DNA from: Uliginosibacterium sp. | GTDB taxonomy: Bacteria > Pseudomonadota > Gammaproteobacteria > Burkholderiales > Rhodocyclaceae | Assembly: GCA_016718265.1 (NCBI GenBank) | Contig: JADKDZ010000007.1 | Span: forward strand, 124,001 to 188,000 | DNA: 64,000 nt | Direction of reading: 5' to 3' | Part shown: positions 27,264 through 36,011 of the stretch, piece after piece | Layout of the letters: each line of letters opens with the position of its first letter | How positions within the stretch are numbered: the first letter of the stretch is position 1 | Program-made: the position numbers and the translations under genes | Notes under the pieces: model-generated | What the model saw: the letters and a program-made list of their open reading frames with translations, nothing else | Database searches by the model: none | Told to the model about the DNA's origin: nothing

Positions 27264-28445
27264 ATGTCACATCCCCCTGTAGATGTTGTTGATGAACTCG
27301 AAGCGCGCCTTGAGACACTACGACGAACCGCCAGCTACCGGCAGCGTAAAACCGCCGAGGGACCCTGCACCACGAAGTTTCTTTCGCAAGATCAAGTGCT
27401 GCTGTCATTCGCCAGCAATGACTATCTTGGCCTCGCAAACCATCCCAGGCTCGCGGAAGCAGCGGCAGTTGGCATGGCAAAATGGGGCATCGGCGCTGGG
27501 GCGTCGCATCTGGTCGGCGGTCACACGCGTGCTCACCACGCCCTGGAAAATCGCCTTGCGGCCTTCACAGGGTTCCCCGCGTGCCTCTATTTTTCTACCG
27601 GTTACCTGGCCAACCTCGCCATTGCCCCCGCACTGCTCGGCCGTGGCGATACGATCTTCGCCGACAAGCTCAACCATGCATCGCTCGTCGATGCGGCTTT
27701 GCTGTCACGCGCCAAACTCGTGCGATACCCGCACCTGGATCTGGCGTATCTTGAACAGCGGTTGCGCGCGGGGTCGACGGGTAGAAAGCTGATAGTCAGC
27801 GATGCCGTCTTCAGCATGGATGGCGACATCGCCCCACTCCGCGAACTCCTCGCCTTGGCCGAGCGATACAACGCATGGCTGCTGGTAGACGATGCGCACG
27901 GTTTTGGCGTTCTCGGCCCACAAGGTCGGGGATCCCTGGCCGAGCAAGCCCTGGCATCTCCCCGCCTGATCCTGATGGCAACACTGGGCAAAGCGGCCGG
28001 TGTAGCCGGTGCATTTGTTGCCGGTTCCGCCACCGTGATCGACTGGCTGATCCAGAAGGCTCGTCCGTATATCTTCACCACCGCAAGCCCACCGCTGCTC
28101 GCCGACGCTTTGTTGACAGCCCTTGATCTGATCGAAGCAGAGGACGACCGGCGTGAGCGTCTGAACAGCAACATCCGCCATTTTCGTGACGCAGTCCGGC
28201 TACAACGATTCACCCTGCTGCCTTCACGCACGGCCATCCAGCCGGTATTGATCGGGAGCGATGAGGACACCGTCGTCGTTGCAGAGTACCTGCGCTCGCA
28301 AGGGTTTTATGTCCCCGCAATCCGCCCACCGACCGTTCCGCCAGGCACCGGAAGGCTCCGCATTTCGCTCTCGGCCGCCCATACGCCCGCGGACCTCGAT
28401 CAGCTTGCCGACACCCTCCAGCAAGCGGAGCGCGCCACGGCATGA
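27264..28445 (+). CDS. bioF: 8-amino-7-oxononanoate synthase
   Basis: A 393-residue PLP-dependent alpha-oxoamine synthase that condenses pimeloyl-ACP with alanine to give KAPA. Motifs: SNDYLGLANHP, the glycine loop GAGASHLVGGH, DDAHGFGVLG, and the PLP lysine Lys243 in TLGKAAG. The ATG at 27264 is preferred over a GTG at 27255. First gene of bioFHCD; each following gene overlaps its neighbour by four bases. Confidence 0.95.
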   Translation: MSHPPVDVVDELEARLETLRRTASYRQRKTAEGPCTTKFLSQDQVLLSFASNDYLGLANHPRLAEAAAVGMAKWGIGAGASHLVGGHTRAHHALENRLAAFTGFPACLYFSTGYLANLAIAPALLGRGDTIFADKLNHASLVDAALLSRAKLVRYPHLDLAYLEQRLRAGSTGRKLIVSDAVFSMDGDIAPLRELLALAERYNAWLLVDDAHGFGVLGPQGRGSLAEQALASPRLILMATLGKAAGVAGAFVAGSATVIDWLIQKARPYIFTTASPPLLADALLTALDLIEAEDDRRERLNSNIRHFRDAVRLQRFTLLPSRTAIQPVLIGSDEDTVVVAEYLRSQGFYVPAIRPPTVPPGTGRLRISLSAAHTPADLDQLADTLQQAERATA

Positions 28446-29146
28446 AATCCATCGTCTTCCTGAGTGGCTGGGGCTATGAGCCTTCGCTATGGCAGGCCCT
28501 GGCGGGCGAACTCAGCGACCATAGTCTCTACACGCCAAGCCTCTCGACTGGAGCATCGGATATCGACACCTGGGCAGATCTCGTCGCCGCCGAGGTGCCC
28601 GCACGCAGCATGATCGTCGCATGGTCACTCGGCACCCTGCTGGCACTGTGCTTGGCGCAGCGCCATCCCGGGCGCGTCGGCAGCGTGCTGCTGGTAGGTG
28701 CCACGCCCTGCTTCGTGGCCAAGGATGACTGGGCACACGGGCTTGACCCACAGGTATTCGCCACGTTTCAAGAGAACTTCACCCACGATCCTCTCCGTAC
28801 GCTGAGACGTTTTCTGGCCCTGCAAGTACTCGGCGACTCGGCCCGGTCGACGCTGCAGCCTATGCTGGAGCCCCACCTGAAGACGGACCACGCGTCCCTG
28901 CCCGGCCTCGCAAGCGGCCTTCGCATTCTGGCAAGTACGGACTTGCGCGATCGCCTGCCGTCGGTACAGGTGCCCTGTACGCTGCTACATGGAAAGAATG
29001 ACGCTTTGATCCCGATCGGCGCCGCAGACTACCTCCATCAAGCCTTGGGTGGCAGCCGCCTGATCACTGTCGATTGCGCCGGCCACGCACCCTTGTTTGC
29101 GTCACCCGACAGACTGGCCCGCCTTGTCCGCGAGTGCAGCACATGA
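28442..29146 (+). CDS. bioH: Pimeloyl-ACP methyl ester esterase
   Basis: A 234-residue alpha/beta hydrolase that removes the methyl group from pimeloyl-ACP methyl ester. The triad reads Ser62 (in AWSLG), Asp187 (in GKNDALIP) and His215 (in AGHAPLF); the oxyanion segment LSGWGYEPSLW is typical of BioH. The first Gly of the usual GWSLG elbow is Ala60. Located between bioF and bioC with ATGA overlaps at both ends, which supports the role. It is a little shorter than the E. coli enzyme (256). Confidence 0.88.
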   Translation: MKSIVFLSGWGYEPSLWQALAGELSDHSLYTPSLSTGASDIDTWADLVAAEVPARSMIVAWSLGTLLALCLAQRHPGRVGSVLLVGATPCFVAKDDWAHGLDPQVFATFQENFTHDPLRTLRRFLALQVLGDSARSTLQPMLEPHLKTDHASLPGLASGLRILASTDLRDRLPSVQVPCTLLHGKNDALIPIGAADYLHQALGGSRLITVDCAGHAPLFASPDRLARLVRECST

Positions 29147-29907
29147 CCGCGCAGCCCTGCAAAGCGCGCGTTCGTGCCGCATTTGCTGGCGCAGCGCAGC
29201 GCTATGACTCGGTGGGAGACGTCCAGGCGCAGATCGCAGCCAGACTTGTCGAGCATGCCCACACCTTCCGCGGCGCATGTGTCCTGGATGCGGGGAGCGG
29301 CACGGGCTACGTCTCACACAGACTTCTCGATGCAGACCCAACGCTGGCGATATGTGCCGTTGACCATGCCCACGCGATGTGCGCCCGCTCAGCACTGCCT
29401 AGGACGATATGCGCAGACATTGAACAGCTGCCGCTCACGCCCTGTGTATTTGACGCGTACTACTCGAGCCTTGCCTGGCAGTGGGCCACACCGCAACTGG
29501 CCGCAAAGGAAGCGCTCCGCGTGCTGAAGCCTGGTGGCACGCTCGCGGTGGCCACGCTGAGCACAAACACCTTTCGCGAGCTGAAGTTCGCCTTTTCGAC
29601 CATCGACGACCATGCGCACGTCCTGAATTTTTACGCAGCTGAGAACTACTGCAGCACTCTTGCCAGTGCTGGCTTTGGAAACATCCGCCTTGAGTGCGTG
29701 CCTCTCAAGGTCCACGCACCCGATCTCCACACACATCTCTCTAGAATCCGGACCTTGGGGGCAAACCAGTTGAGCGCGCCTCGGCGTCGGGGATTGCTCG
29801 GACGCCATGCCTGGGCGAAGGTCCTCGCAGCCTATGAAACGCTCCGGGAAGACCAAGGCTTACCGCTGACCTACGATGTGATCTATCTCTTTGCCACAAA
29901 ACCATGA
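29143..29907 (+). CDS. bioC: Malonyl-ACP O-methyltransferase (second copy, in bio operon)
   Basis: A 254-residue SAM methyltransferase with motif I VLDAGSGTGYVSH, post-I VDHAHAMC, and the BioC-like YSSLAWQWATP; it ends LTYDVIYLFATKP, close in layout to enterobacterial BioC. The N-terminal KARVRAAFAGAAQRYD is the classic BioC start. The ATG at 29143 overlaps the bioH stop; the frame extends to 29074. By context this is the operon's own BioC; the 290-residue protein at 2872 is a paralogue. Confidence 0.9.
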   Translation: MTAQPCKARVRAAFAGAAQRYDSVGDVQAQIAARLVEHAHTFRGACVLDAGSGTGYVSHRLLDADPTLAICAVDHAHAMCARSALPRTICADIEQLPLTPCVFDAYYSSLAWQWATPQLAAKEALRVLKPGGTLAVATLSTNTFRELKFAFSTIDDHAHVLNFYAAENYCSTLASAGFGNIRLECVPLKVHAPDLHTHLSRIRTLGANQLSAPRRRGLLGRHAWAKVLAAYETLREDQGLPLTYDVIYLFATKP

Positions 29908-30572
29908 CCCACATCGGAAACTTCTTTCTGACGGGTACCGACACGGAGGTTGGCAAGACCCACGCTGCCTGCGCTGTCTTGCGGAAATGGCGTACGCTTG
30001 GTTTGCGAGCAAGCGGCTACAAGCCGGTCGCCGCGGGCGGCATCGTCGACGCACACGGTACGCTTGTGAATGAAGACGCCGCGAGGTTGTTTGAGGCCAG
30101 CAGCCCGGGAGCAACCCTCTCGCTCATCAACCCGATCTGTTTCGCTCAGCCTATCGCGCCCCACGTCGCGGCACAGGACGAACGCCGTGAGATCACCCTC
30201 CACGAGATTGTCGGTGGCTATCTGGAGCTTGCCGAACGCTTTGATCGTGTCGTCGTAGAGGGGGTCGGGGGTTTCAAGGTCCCCTTGTCGGCAGAGCTTG
30301 ATAGTGCGGACCTGGCGGTCGCACTGGGGCTTCCTGTCGTGCTCGTGGTCGGCCTGCGCCTCGGTTGCATCAATCACGCACTGCTGACCGTTGAAGCGAT
30401 TCTCGCGCGCGGACTGTCCCTTGCGGGGTGGATCGGAAATACCCTAAATCCCGCCATGGCACGACAGGCAGATACCGTCCATGCGCTGCAACAACGGATT
30501 CCTGCCCCCTGCCTCGGGGTATTACCTTGGTCGCCAGACGCCGAAGACGCTGTCGCGGCGCTCGCACCTTGA
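29904..30572 (+). CDS. bioD: Dethiobiotin synthetase
   Basis: A 222-residue ATP-dependent enzyme that closes the ureido ring of dethiobiotin. Walker A is GTDTEVGKT (10-18); the catalytic Lys in YKPVAAG and the VVVEGVGGFKVPL segment fit the family. It overlaps bioC by ATGA and ends the operon. No bioA is present in the window, so DAPA aminotransferase must be elsewhere. Confidence 0.95.
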   Translation: MTHIGNFFLTGTDTEVGKTHAACAVLRKWRTLGLRASGYKPVAAGGIVDAHGTLVNEDAARLFEASSPGATLSLINPICFAQPIAPHVAAQDERREITLHEIVGGYLELAERFDRVVVEGVGGFKVPLSAELDSADLAVALGLPVVLVVGLRLGCINHALLTVEAILARGLSLAGWIGNTLNPAMARQADTVHALQQRIPAPCLGVLPWSPDAEDAVAALAP

Positions 30573-30718
30573 AACATTGAGCATCGCTGGTTAAGCATTG
30601 GCACAACACGAAGCAGGTCGTTTTCCAGGAGGAAGCGCCCATCTGACCCATAAGCAAAGTCCAGCGTCACCGCAATGCTAGACTTGCGCGAATCACCAAC
30701 GAAGGCAGGATAGTACTG

Positions 30719-31885
30719 ATGAAGCGTTCTCGTTTTGGGCGCCGCAATGGTTTGCCCCGCGATACGGAAGAGTTGTTGTGGCTGGCGGCCGGTCTGGCCG
30801 AGTCAGGCAGTCGCGCCGAAGATGTTTTCTGGGAACAGAAACTGAACGCCGAGATTGACGAGTTTCTCCGCTCCGGCAGCGAAGACACGCTCAATACCAC
30901 GCTCGACCACCTCTATACCACCGACATGCCTTCCTACGACGCGCTGGCAGATTCGGTGGAGACCTGCGCAGAGCTTGTACGCGACGAGGCAAATTACGAT
31001 GTCCTGCTCATCGCAGCGCCCATCCTGGCGTGGTCACGATTCACGATCCCGGCAGCGGCTATCCCGGCAAAAATACGCAACAACCTGCGTGTGCACCTGC
31101 AAGCACATGTACTGGCTGATGGTGTCCAGCTTGTGCTGGCAGACATGCTGTTCAGCCCTGATCAGCTTCCGCAAGGCTATTGCGAAACGGCAGCCTTCGC
31201 CGCACAGCTCGCCAAAACCCTGCCCGCCGGTGACACCCTGCATGTCGCCGCAGACACATTGCCTGAAACGGCACGTTTTCTCTCCGACGTCCGCTATCTG
31301 CTCGGCGCCATCCGCGCACCGAAAGGCTCGCCCCTGTTTCGCTGGCAGGAACCCGGCGGCAAGCGCGAGCAAGCGGCCGCACAATGGCAAGCACAGGGTG
31401 GAGCCTGTCTGACGCCCATGCTGGCGGGCTGCGCGACCGAGCTGGTACTGCCGGACGCTTTCTTCTCGGCCTGCCGTCAGTCTGACCGCGCCTCGCGTCC
31501 ATACTCTGTGCGGGCTTCTGCGGCCTTTCTGAGCACAACGCTTGAGCTCGCGCCCAGCGAGCTAAGGGCTGTTGTCGCACCGTTCTATGACCGTCAGATC
31601 GAGGAGTACCGAATCGGCTTTACGGCCAAAGACTCATCGACCGTCGTACATGGGGTAGTCTGGCCACTGCTCGGGCCGGAAGACGATGCATCCGATGTGC
31701 CGGCACAGATCGAGACCGCCCTCAAGGAGAGTGGAATCGTCGAGATCGTGCATCTTGATACCCGTTGCCCGCTTGAGTACTGCGATGACTGCGGCGTACC
31801 GCTTTACCCGTCACCAGAGGGGGACCCGGTACACCCTGAGCTGCCGGAAGACAAGGCAGAGCAAGTCCCCAAGCACCTGCACTAA
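30719..31885 (+). CDS. DUF2863 family protein
   Basis: A 388-residue protein of the DUF2863 family, which I know mainly from Betaproteobacteria and which has no assigned function. The N-terminus is basic (MKRSRFGRRNGLPRDTEELLWLA) and the rest is mixed alpha/beta, with no signal peptide or membrane helix. Near the C-terminus a cysteine pair, CPLEYCDDCG, could bind a metal. It stands alone between bioD and the convergent EF-G-like gene. The family call is fairly sure; function is unknown. Confidence 0.75.
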   Translation: MKRSRFGRRNGLPRDTEELLWLAAGLAESGSRAEDVFWEQKLNAEIDEFLRSGSEDTLNTTLDHLYTTDMPSYDALADSVETCAELVRDEANYDVLLIAAPILAWSRFTIPAAAIPAKIRNNLRVHLQAHVLADGVQLVLADMLFSPDQLPQGYCETAAFAAQLAKTLPAGDTLHVAADTLPETARFLSDVRYLLGAIRAPKGSPLFRWQEPGGKREQAAAQWQAQGGACLTPMLAGCATELVLPDAFFSACRQSDRASRPYSVRASAAFLSTTLELAPSELRAVVAPFYDRQIEEYRIGFTAKDSSTVVHGVVWPLLGPEDDASDVPAQIETALKESGIVEIVHLDTRCPLEYCDDCGVPLYPSPEGDPVHPELPEDKAEQVPKHLH

Positions 31886-31907
31886 AAACGCCCTGCCCTT
31901 TGCGTTT

Positions 31908-31937
31908 CGCCCGCCCGCCCAATGAGGCGGACGGGCG
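31908..31937. terminator. GC-rich hairpin between convergent genes
   Basis: CGCCCGCCCGCC and GGCGGACGGGCG form an interrupted stem around CAATGA in the 58-base gap between two converging genes. There is no T-run, so intrinsic termination is only possible. Confidence 0.4.
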
Positions 31938-31943
31938 ATCTCG

Positions 31944-33992
31944 TTAGTCCTCTTCTCTTGGGCGGAACGCTGACATCAGCTGCTGCTGGACGTTGGGCGG
32001 CGCGGTCTCGTAATCATCCATCTCCAGCGTATAGCTGCCTTGCCCACCGGTGATGGACTTCAGCCGGTTCTGAAAATCGGACAATTCGGAGAGCGGCGCC
32101 CGCGCGTTGATCGACACCATGCCAGCCCTCGCGGTACCGGTGTTCGTGATCTGCCCGCGGCGCGATGAAATCTCGCCGGACACGTCACCGATCGTGGTAT
32201 CGGGAACGGTAATTTCCAGCGTGACCAAGGGTTCAAGCACAATGGGACGCGCATTTTTGATCGCCTCCAGGAAGGCTTTCTTTCCCGCAGTCACAAAGGC
32301 TATTTCCTTGCCGTCAACCGGATGCGTTTTGCCGTCGTACACCGTCACTTGAATATCCTGCACAGGGAAGCCGGCGATTGCGCCGGAGACCAGAACCTCC
32401 CTCACGCCTTTTTCGACCGCCGGGATGAAGACCCCAGGAATCGCGCCTCCCTTTACCTCGTCTTTGAAGCGGAAGCCTTCGCCGCGGGTCAGCGGTGAAA
32501 TGCGCAAGAAGACTTCGCCAAACTGGCCCGCTCCCCCGCTTTGTTTCTTATGCCGGTGATGTCCTTCTGCCGGCTGCGACACCGTCTCGCGATAGGGAAT
32601 GGTGGGCGGGTGGCTGTCGACCTCAAGCTTGTACTGCGAGCGCATGCGCTCCAGCACCCTGCCCAGATGCAATTCCCCTTGCCCACGGATGACAACTTCA
32701 TGGGTGGTGAGATCGCTTTCGACGTGCAATCCCGGATCTTCGATAGCAAGGCGATGGAGGACTTCTGCGAGCTTCTGCTCGTCCCCTTTGCGCTTCACGC
32801 GCACCGCCAGTCCGTACACGGCATGCGGAAAGTGCAGCGGCCGGAAATGGATGACCGCATCTTCCGGAGCATCGTGCAATACCGCATCAAATGTCACGTC
32901 CTCCATCTTGGTGACGGCACAGATTTCACCCGGTCCGGCACTCGCGACTGGTAGCAGCTGCTTTCCTTGCACGGCATACAGGTGGGCAACCCGGATCGGT
33001 TTTCGTGCCTCCCCGACATACAGCATGCTGTCTGGCGTAATCGTGCCCTGCAGTACCCTGAGCGTACCGACCTTGCCCATGTAGGGATCGACTTCCACCT
33101 TGAAAACGTGAGCAATCACGTGAGCGTTTTTGTCGTGATTCACCGCGAGCGGCTCTGCGCTTGCCGCGTCGCCACCCGGCCATTTTTCAAAAAGGGGCGG
33201 GTTACCCTCCAGAGGGTTCGGCGCAAGCTTCACAATGAAGTTAAGCAACTCAGCCAAGCCCGCACCAGTTCGGCCGGAGGAAAACAGGATCGGAATCAGA
33301 TGCCCTTCGCGAAGGGCGCGCTCGAACGCCACATGGAGCGCCTCAGGTTCGATCTCCTCCCCACCCAGGTATCGCTCCATGAGCGCCTCGTCGACCTCGA
33401 CAATCTGTTCGACGATCGCGCGATGCGCTTCTTCAATGCTCGAAAAATCGGTCGCTTCCCCACTCAGATTGAAGAAGCAATCAATCACGCGGCCGCAGTT
33501 ATCTGCCGGCAGATTGATAGGCAAGCACTCCCGACCAAAATTGGCCTGCAGATCTCTCACCACCTGTTCAAAATCGAGTCGCTCTGCATCAATGCGGTTC
33601 ACCACCAGAACCCGGCAGAGCTTTCTGGTCTGCGCCCACAACATTGCCCGCGACGCGCTGATCTCAATCCCGTTTTGCGGATTGATGACCGTCACGACCG
33701 TCTCGACGGCGTCCAGAGCGGCCATCGCCTGACCGGCAAAATCCGGGAAACCGGGCGTGTCGAGCAGATGGACCTTTACATCGTCCCGGACCAGATGAAC
33801 CGCAGAGAGCTTTGCAGAATGCTGATGCTCTTTTTCAAGCGGATCGTAGTCGCAGACCGTGCTGCCTTTTTCCACACTTCCCGCTTGTGGAATCGCCCCG
33901 GAGGCTGCCAGCAACTGCTCGATGAGCGTTGTCTTCCCTGCTCCCGCGTGACCCAAGAAGGCCAAGGCACGGACGTTTTCAACTCCAGGCAT
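31944..33992 (-). CDS. Elongation factor G-like GTPase
   Basis: A 682-residue translational-GTPase paralogue with the five-domain EF-G plan. Domain I has Walker A GHAGAGKTT (14-22), DTPGFPDF and NRID in place of the usual NKxD. Later domains include the GELHLGRVLERM segment and a domain IV starting near YRETVSQPAEGHHRHKKQSGG. It is slightly shorter than canonical EF-G (about 700), and stands outside the str operon (no rpsL/rpsG/tuf nearby), so it is an EF-G2/FusA-like accessory factor, not the main translocase. Start ATG at 33992 with AGGAG upstream. Confidence 0.88.
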   Translation of the reverse strand: MPGVENVRALAFLGHAGAGKTTLIEQLLAASGAIPQAGSVEKGSTVCDYDPLEKEHQHSAKLSAVHLVRDDVKVHLLDTPGFPDFAGQAMAALDAVETVVTVINPQNGIEISASRAMLWAQTRKLCRVLVVNRIDAERLDFEQVVRDLQANFGRECLPINLPADNCGRVIDCFFNLSGEATDFSSIEEAHRAIVEQIVEVDEALMERYLGGEEIEPEALHVAFERALREGHLIPILFSSGRTGAGLAELLNFIVKLAPNPLEGNPPLFEKWPGGDAASAEPLAVNHDKNAHVIAHVFKVEVDPYMGKVGTLRVLQGTITPDSMLYVGEARKPIRVAHLYAVQGKQLLPVASAGPGEICAVTKMEDVTFDAVLHDAPEDAVIHFRPLHFPHAVYGLAVRVKRKGDEQKLAEVLHRLAIEDPGLHVESDLTTHEVVIRGQGELHLGRVLERMRSQYKLEVDSHPPTIPYRETVSQPAEGHHRHKKQSGGAGQFGEVFLRISPLTRGEGFRFKDEVKGGAIPGVFIPAVEKGVREVLVSGAIAGFPVQDIQVTVYDGKTHPVDGKEIAFVTAGKKAFLEAIKNARPIVLEPLVTLEITVPDTTIGDVSGEISSRRGQITNTGTARAGMVSINARAPLSELSDFQNRLKSITGGQGSYTLEMDDYETAPPNVQQQLMSAFRPREED

Positions 33993-34091
33993 GGTGTGTC
34001 TCCTCTTGTGATGTTCTGTGAGTCACACTACACCCGCTCAAACGCTGGAGCAATTGCGTTACATCACCTTTCCGATACACCCAAAGGGGTG

Positions 34092-34628
34092 TTACCGCCG
34101 CAGAAATCGCCGCGCCCAGAACAGACACGCGATAGTTTTGGCGTCGGTGATACGACCGTCGAAGACAGCGTCTTCAGCGTCCTCCAGACTCAGCTCGAAG
34201 ACTTCGAGAAATTCACCCGCGTCGAGTTCTTGCTCTCCGGGCGTCAGGTTACGAGCCAGGAAGATATCGATCTTCTCGCTCGAATACCCGATGCAAGGGT
34301 GCATGACGCCGAGATGTTGCCAGTCCGCTGCACTGTATCCCGTTTCCTCACGCAACTCGCGTTGTGCACACCCCAGCAGAGTGTCACCCGCATCGATTTT
34401 TCCGGCGGGAAGTTCCAGAAATACCTGCCCGACCGGATAGCGGAACTGCCGCTCAAAAATCAGTACGCCGGGTCGAACCTCGGCGATGATCACGCATGCC
34501 CCGCCGTGACGTACATATTCACGCGTAGCAATCGCGCCGTCTGGAAGCACGACTTTGTCACGGAAAACCTTCAGCAAGTACCCGGAGTAGGTTTGCTCGC
34601 TCTCCAAACAGGATTCATCCAGCGTCAT
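34092..34628 (-). CDS. Nudix hydrolase (ADP-ribose pyrophosphatase type)
   Basis: A 178-residue Nudix enzyme of the ADP-ribose pyrophosphatase group by layout (FERQFRYPVGQVFLELPAG before the box). The box is GKIDAGDTLLGCAQ then RELREETGY; the Glu of GX5E is Asp here, while the REUxEExGU core is complete. Likely hydrolyses ADP-ribose or related nucleoside diphosphate sugars. It lies 84 bases after tatD on the same strand. Confidence 0.85.
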   Translation of the reverse strand: MTLDESCLESEQTYSGYLLKVFRDKVVLPDGAIATREYVRHGGACVIIAEVRPGVLIFERQFRYPVGQVFLELPAGKIDAGDTLLGCAQRELREETGYSAADWQHLGVMHPCIGYSSEKIDIFLARNLTPGEQELDAGEFLEVFELSLEDAEDAVFDGRITDAKTIACLFWARRFLRR

Positions 34629-34712
34629 GAAACACCCTTGCCTTGAATGCCCGCGCGCGCCAGAAACCTGCTCCGAAACCCCGCCACGAGCGCAACGAGG
34701 TCCAGACTTGCA

Positions 34713-35489
34713 CTACAAGGCTGGCACTACGAGCTTGAATAATCTTGCGAAATTTGCCGTCGTCGCCGCGGCAACTTCATCTATGGATAGGCCGCGCAAG
34801 CGCGCAATTTCTGCTGCAACATGCGGAACGTACGAGGGCTCGTTGAGCTTTCCGCGGTACGGGACCGGTGCCAAGTAAGGAGCGTCCGTTTCGATCAGGA
34901 TGCGGTCAAGCGGAATACTTGCTGCAACCTCCTTGATCTGATGCGCATTCTTGAAGGTCACGATACCCGAAAACGATATATAGAAATTTTCGGCAAGCGC
35001 CGCCTCCGCTACCGCCAAAGTCTCGGTAAAACAGTGCATCACACCGCCCACACTCACCGCCTGCTCGTCGCGAAGAATCTGGATCACGTCCTCCGCAGAA
35101 TCACGAGTGTGCACAATCAGCGGCTTGCCGGTGAGCTTGGCCGCAGCGATGTGCGCCCGAAAACGCGCCCGTTGCCAGGCGGGACGATCCTTGTGCCAAT
35201 AGTAGTCCAGCCCGGTCTCACCGATCCCGATCACTTTCGGATGCGCCGCCAGCGCGACCAAATCCTCAACGGTAGGCTCACCGCAATCAGTGTGCTCGGG
35301 GTGGACTCCAACTGTCGCAAAAATGTTCGCGCGCTGTTCGGCAATTCCCAATACACGCGGCAACGATTCCAGACTAACGCTGATGCAGACAGCGCACTGA
35401 ACGCTGGCAGACTGCATGCGTTCGAACAAAGCCTCACCTTGCGCGGCCAAGTCTTCGAAATCAATGTGGCAGTGCGAGTCAACAAACAT
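34713..35489 (-). CDS. tatD: TatD family metal-dependent hydrolase
   Basis: A 258-residue TIM-barrel DNase-like hydrolase. Metal-binding residues are visible in FVDSHCHIDF (HxH), GIGETGLDYY (Glu), PLIVHTRDS (His), HCFTE (His) and ILIETDAPYLAP (Asp). TatD proteins have 3'-5' exonuclease activity in DNA repair. It lies downstream of pilZ, the usual end of the mltG-tmk-holB-pilZ-tatD operon, whose front half is now 21 kb away. Confidence 0.92.
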   Translation of the reverse strand: MFVDSHCHIDFEDLAAQGEALFERMQSASVQCAVCISVSLESLPRVLGIAEQRANIFATVGVHPEHTDCGEPTVEDLVALAAHPKVIGIGETGLDYYWHKDRPAWQRARFRAHIAAAKLTGKPLIVHTRDSAEDVIQILRDEQAVSVGGVMHCFTETLAVAEAALAENFYISFSGIVTFKNAHQIKEVAASIPLDRILIETDAPYLAPVPYRGKLNEPSYVPHVAAEIARLRGLSIDEVAAATTANFARLFKLVVPAL

Positions 35490-35548
35490 GGAGGATATGC
35501 AACCAAGCCGTCAAACAGATTGCGAAGCAGAATCTGATGGCGGACGAA

Positions 35549-35917
35549 TCAAAGCGTATGCGTCGGACGGGACGACCCCAGGGCATTGGCCAGGATCTGC
35601 TCGATTTTGACTTTGACACCCTGCCCGCCTTCTTCTGCAGCGAACTGCACGCCGATGCCCTGTGTTTTATTGTTTTGCGCGTTGGCGGGTGTCATCCATA
35701 CGACTTTGCCCTTCACTGCCAAGCGGGCTGGGTCATCCATCAGCTGCAGCAGCATGAAAACCTCATCGCCTAAACCATAGGGCTTCGCCGTTGGGATAAA
35801 CAAGCCCCCATTCTTGATGAAAGGCATGTACGCGGCATAGAGCGCCGACTTTGAATTGATATTGAGCGACAACACCCCGGCCCGTGTCGTCGGCGCTGCT
35901 GGCTGTTTTGGTTCCAT
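35549..35917 (-). CDS. pilZ: Type IV pilus assembly protein PilZ
   Basis: A 122-residue single-domain PilZ protein of the Pseudomonas PilZ type. Segments GVLSLNINSKSALYAAYMPF, GGLFIPT, VKGKVVWMTP and GIGVQF are characteristic. It lacks the RxxxR and DxSxxG residues needed to bind cyclic-di-GMP, as expected for this subgroup, which acts through protein contacts with the extension ATPase. ATG at 35917; a GTG at 35923 is also possible. It normally follows holB; here it faces the lon gene across a 94-base junction. Confidence 0.88.
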   Translation of the reverse strand: MEPKQPAAPTTRAGVLSLNINSKSALYAAYMPFIKNGGLFIPTAKPYGLGDEVFMLLQLMDDPARLAVKGKVVWMTPANAQNNKTQGIGVQFAAEEGGQGVKVKIEQILANALGSSRPTHTL

Positions 35918-36011
35918 CGTCACGCTTACCCTGTCAGATAACCCGATGATAACGCTTCAACCCTGCCGCTGCAGTACCGGCTATCCACCGATACTGCAGC
36001 GCCCTGAGGCC

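Noticed and set aside
32967..34646. 559-residue plus-strand frame opposite the EF-G-like and Nudix genes
   Set aside because: Fully antisense to two recognised genes and without a domain.
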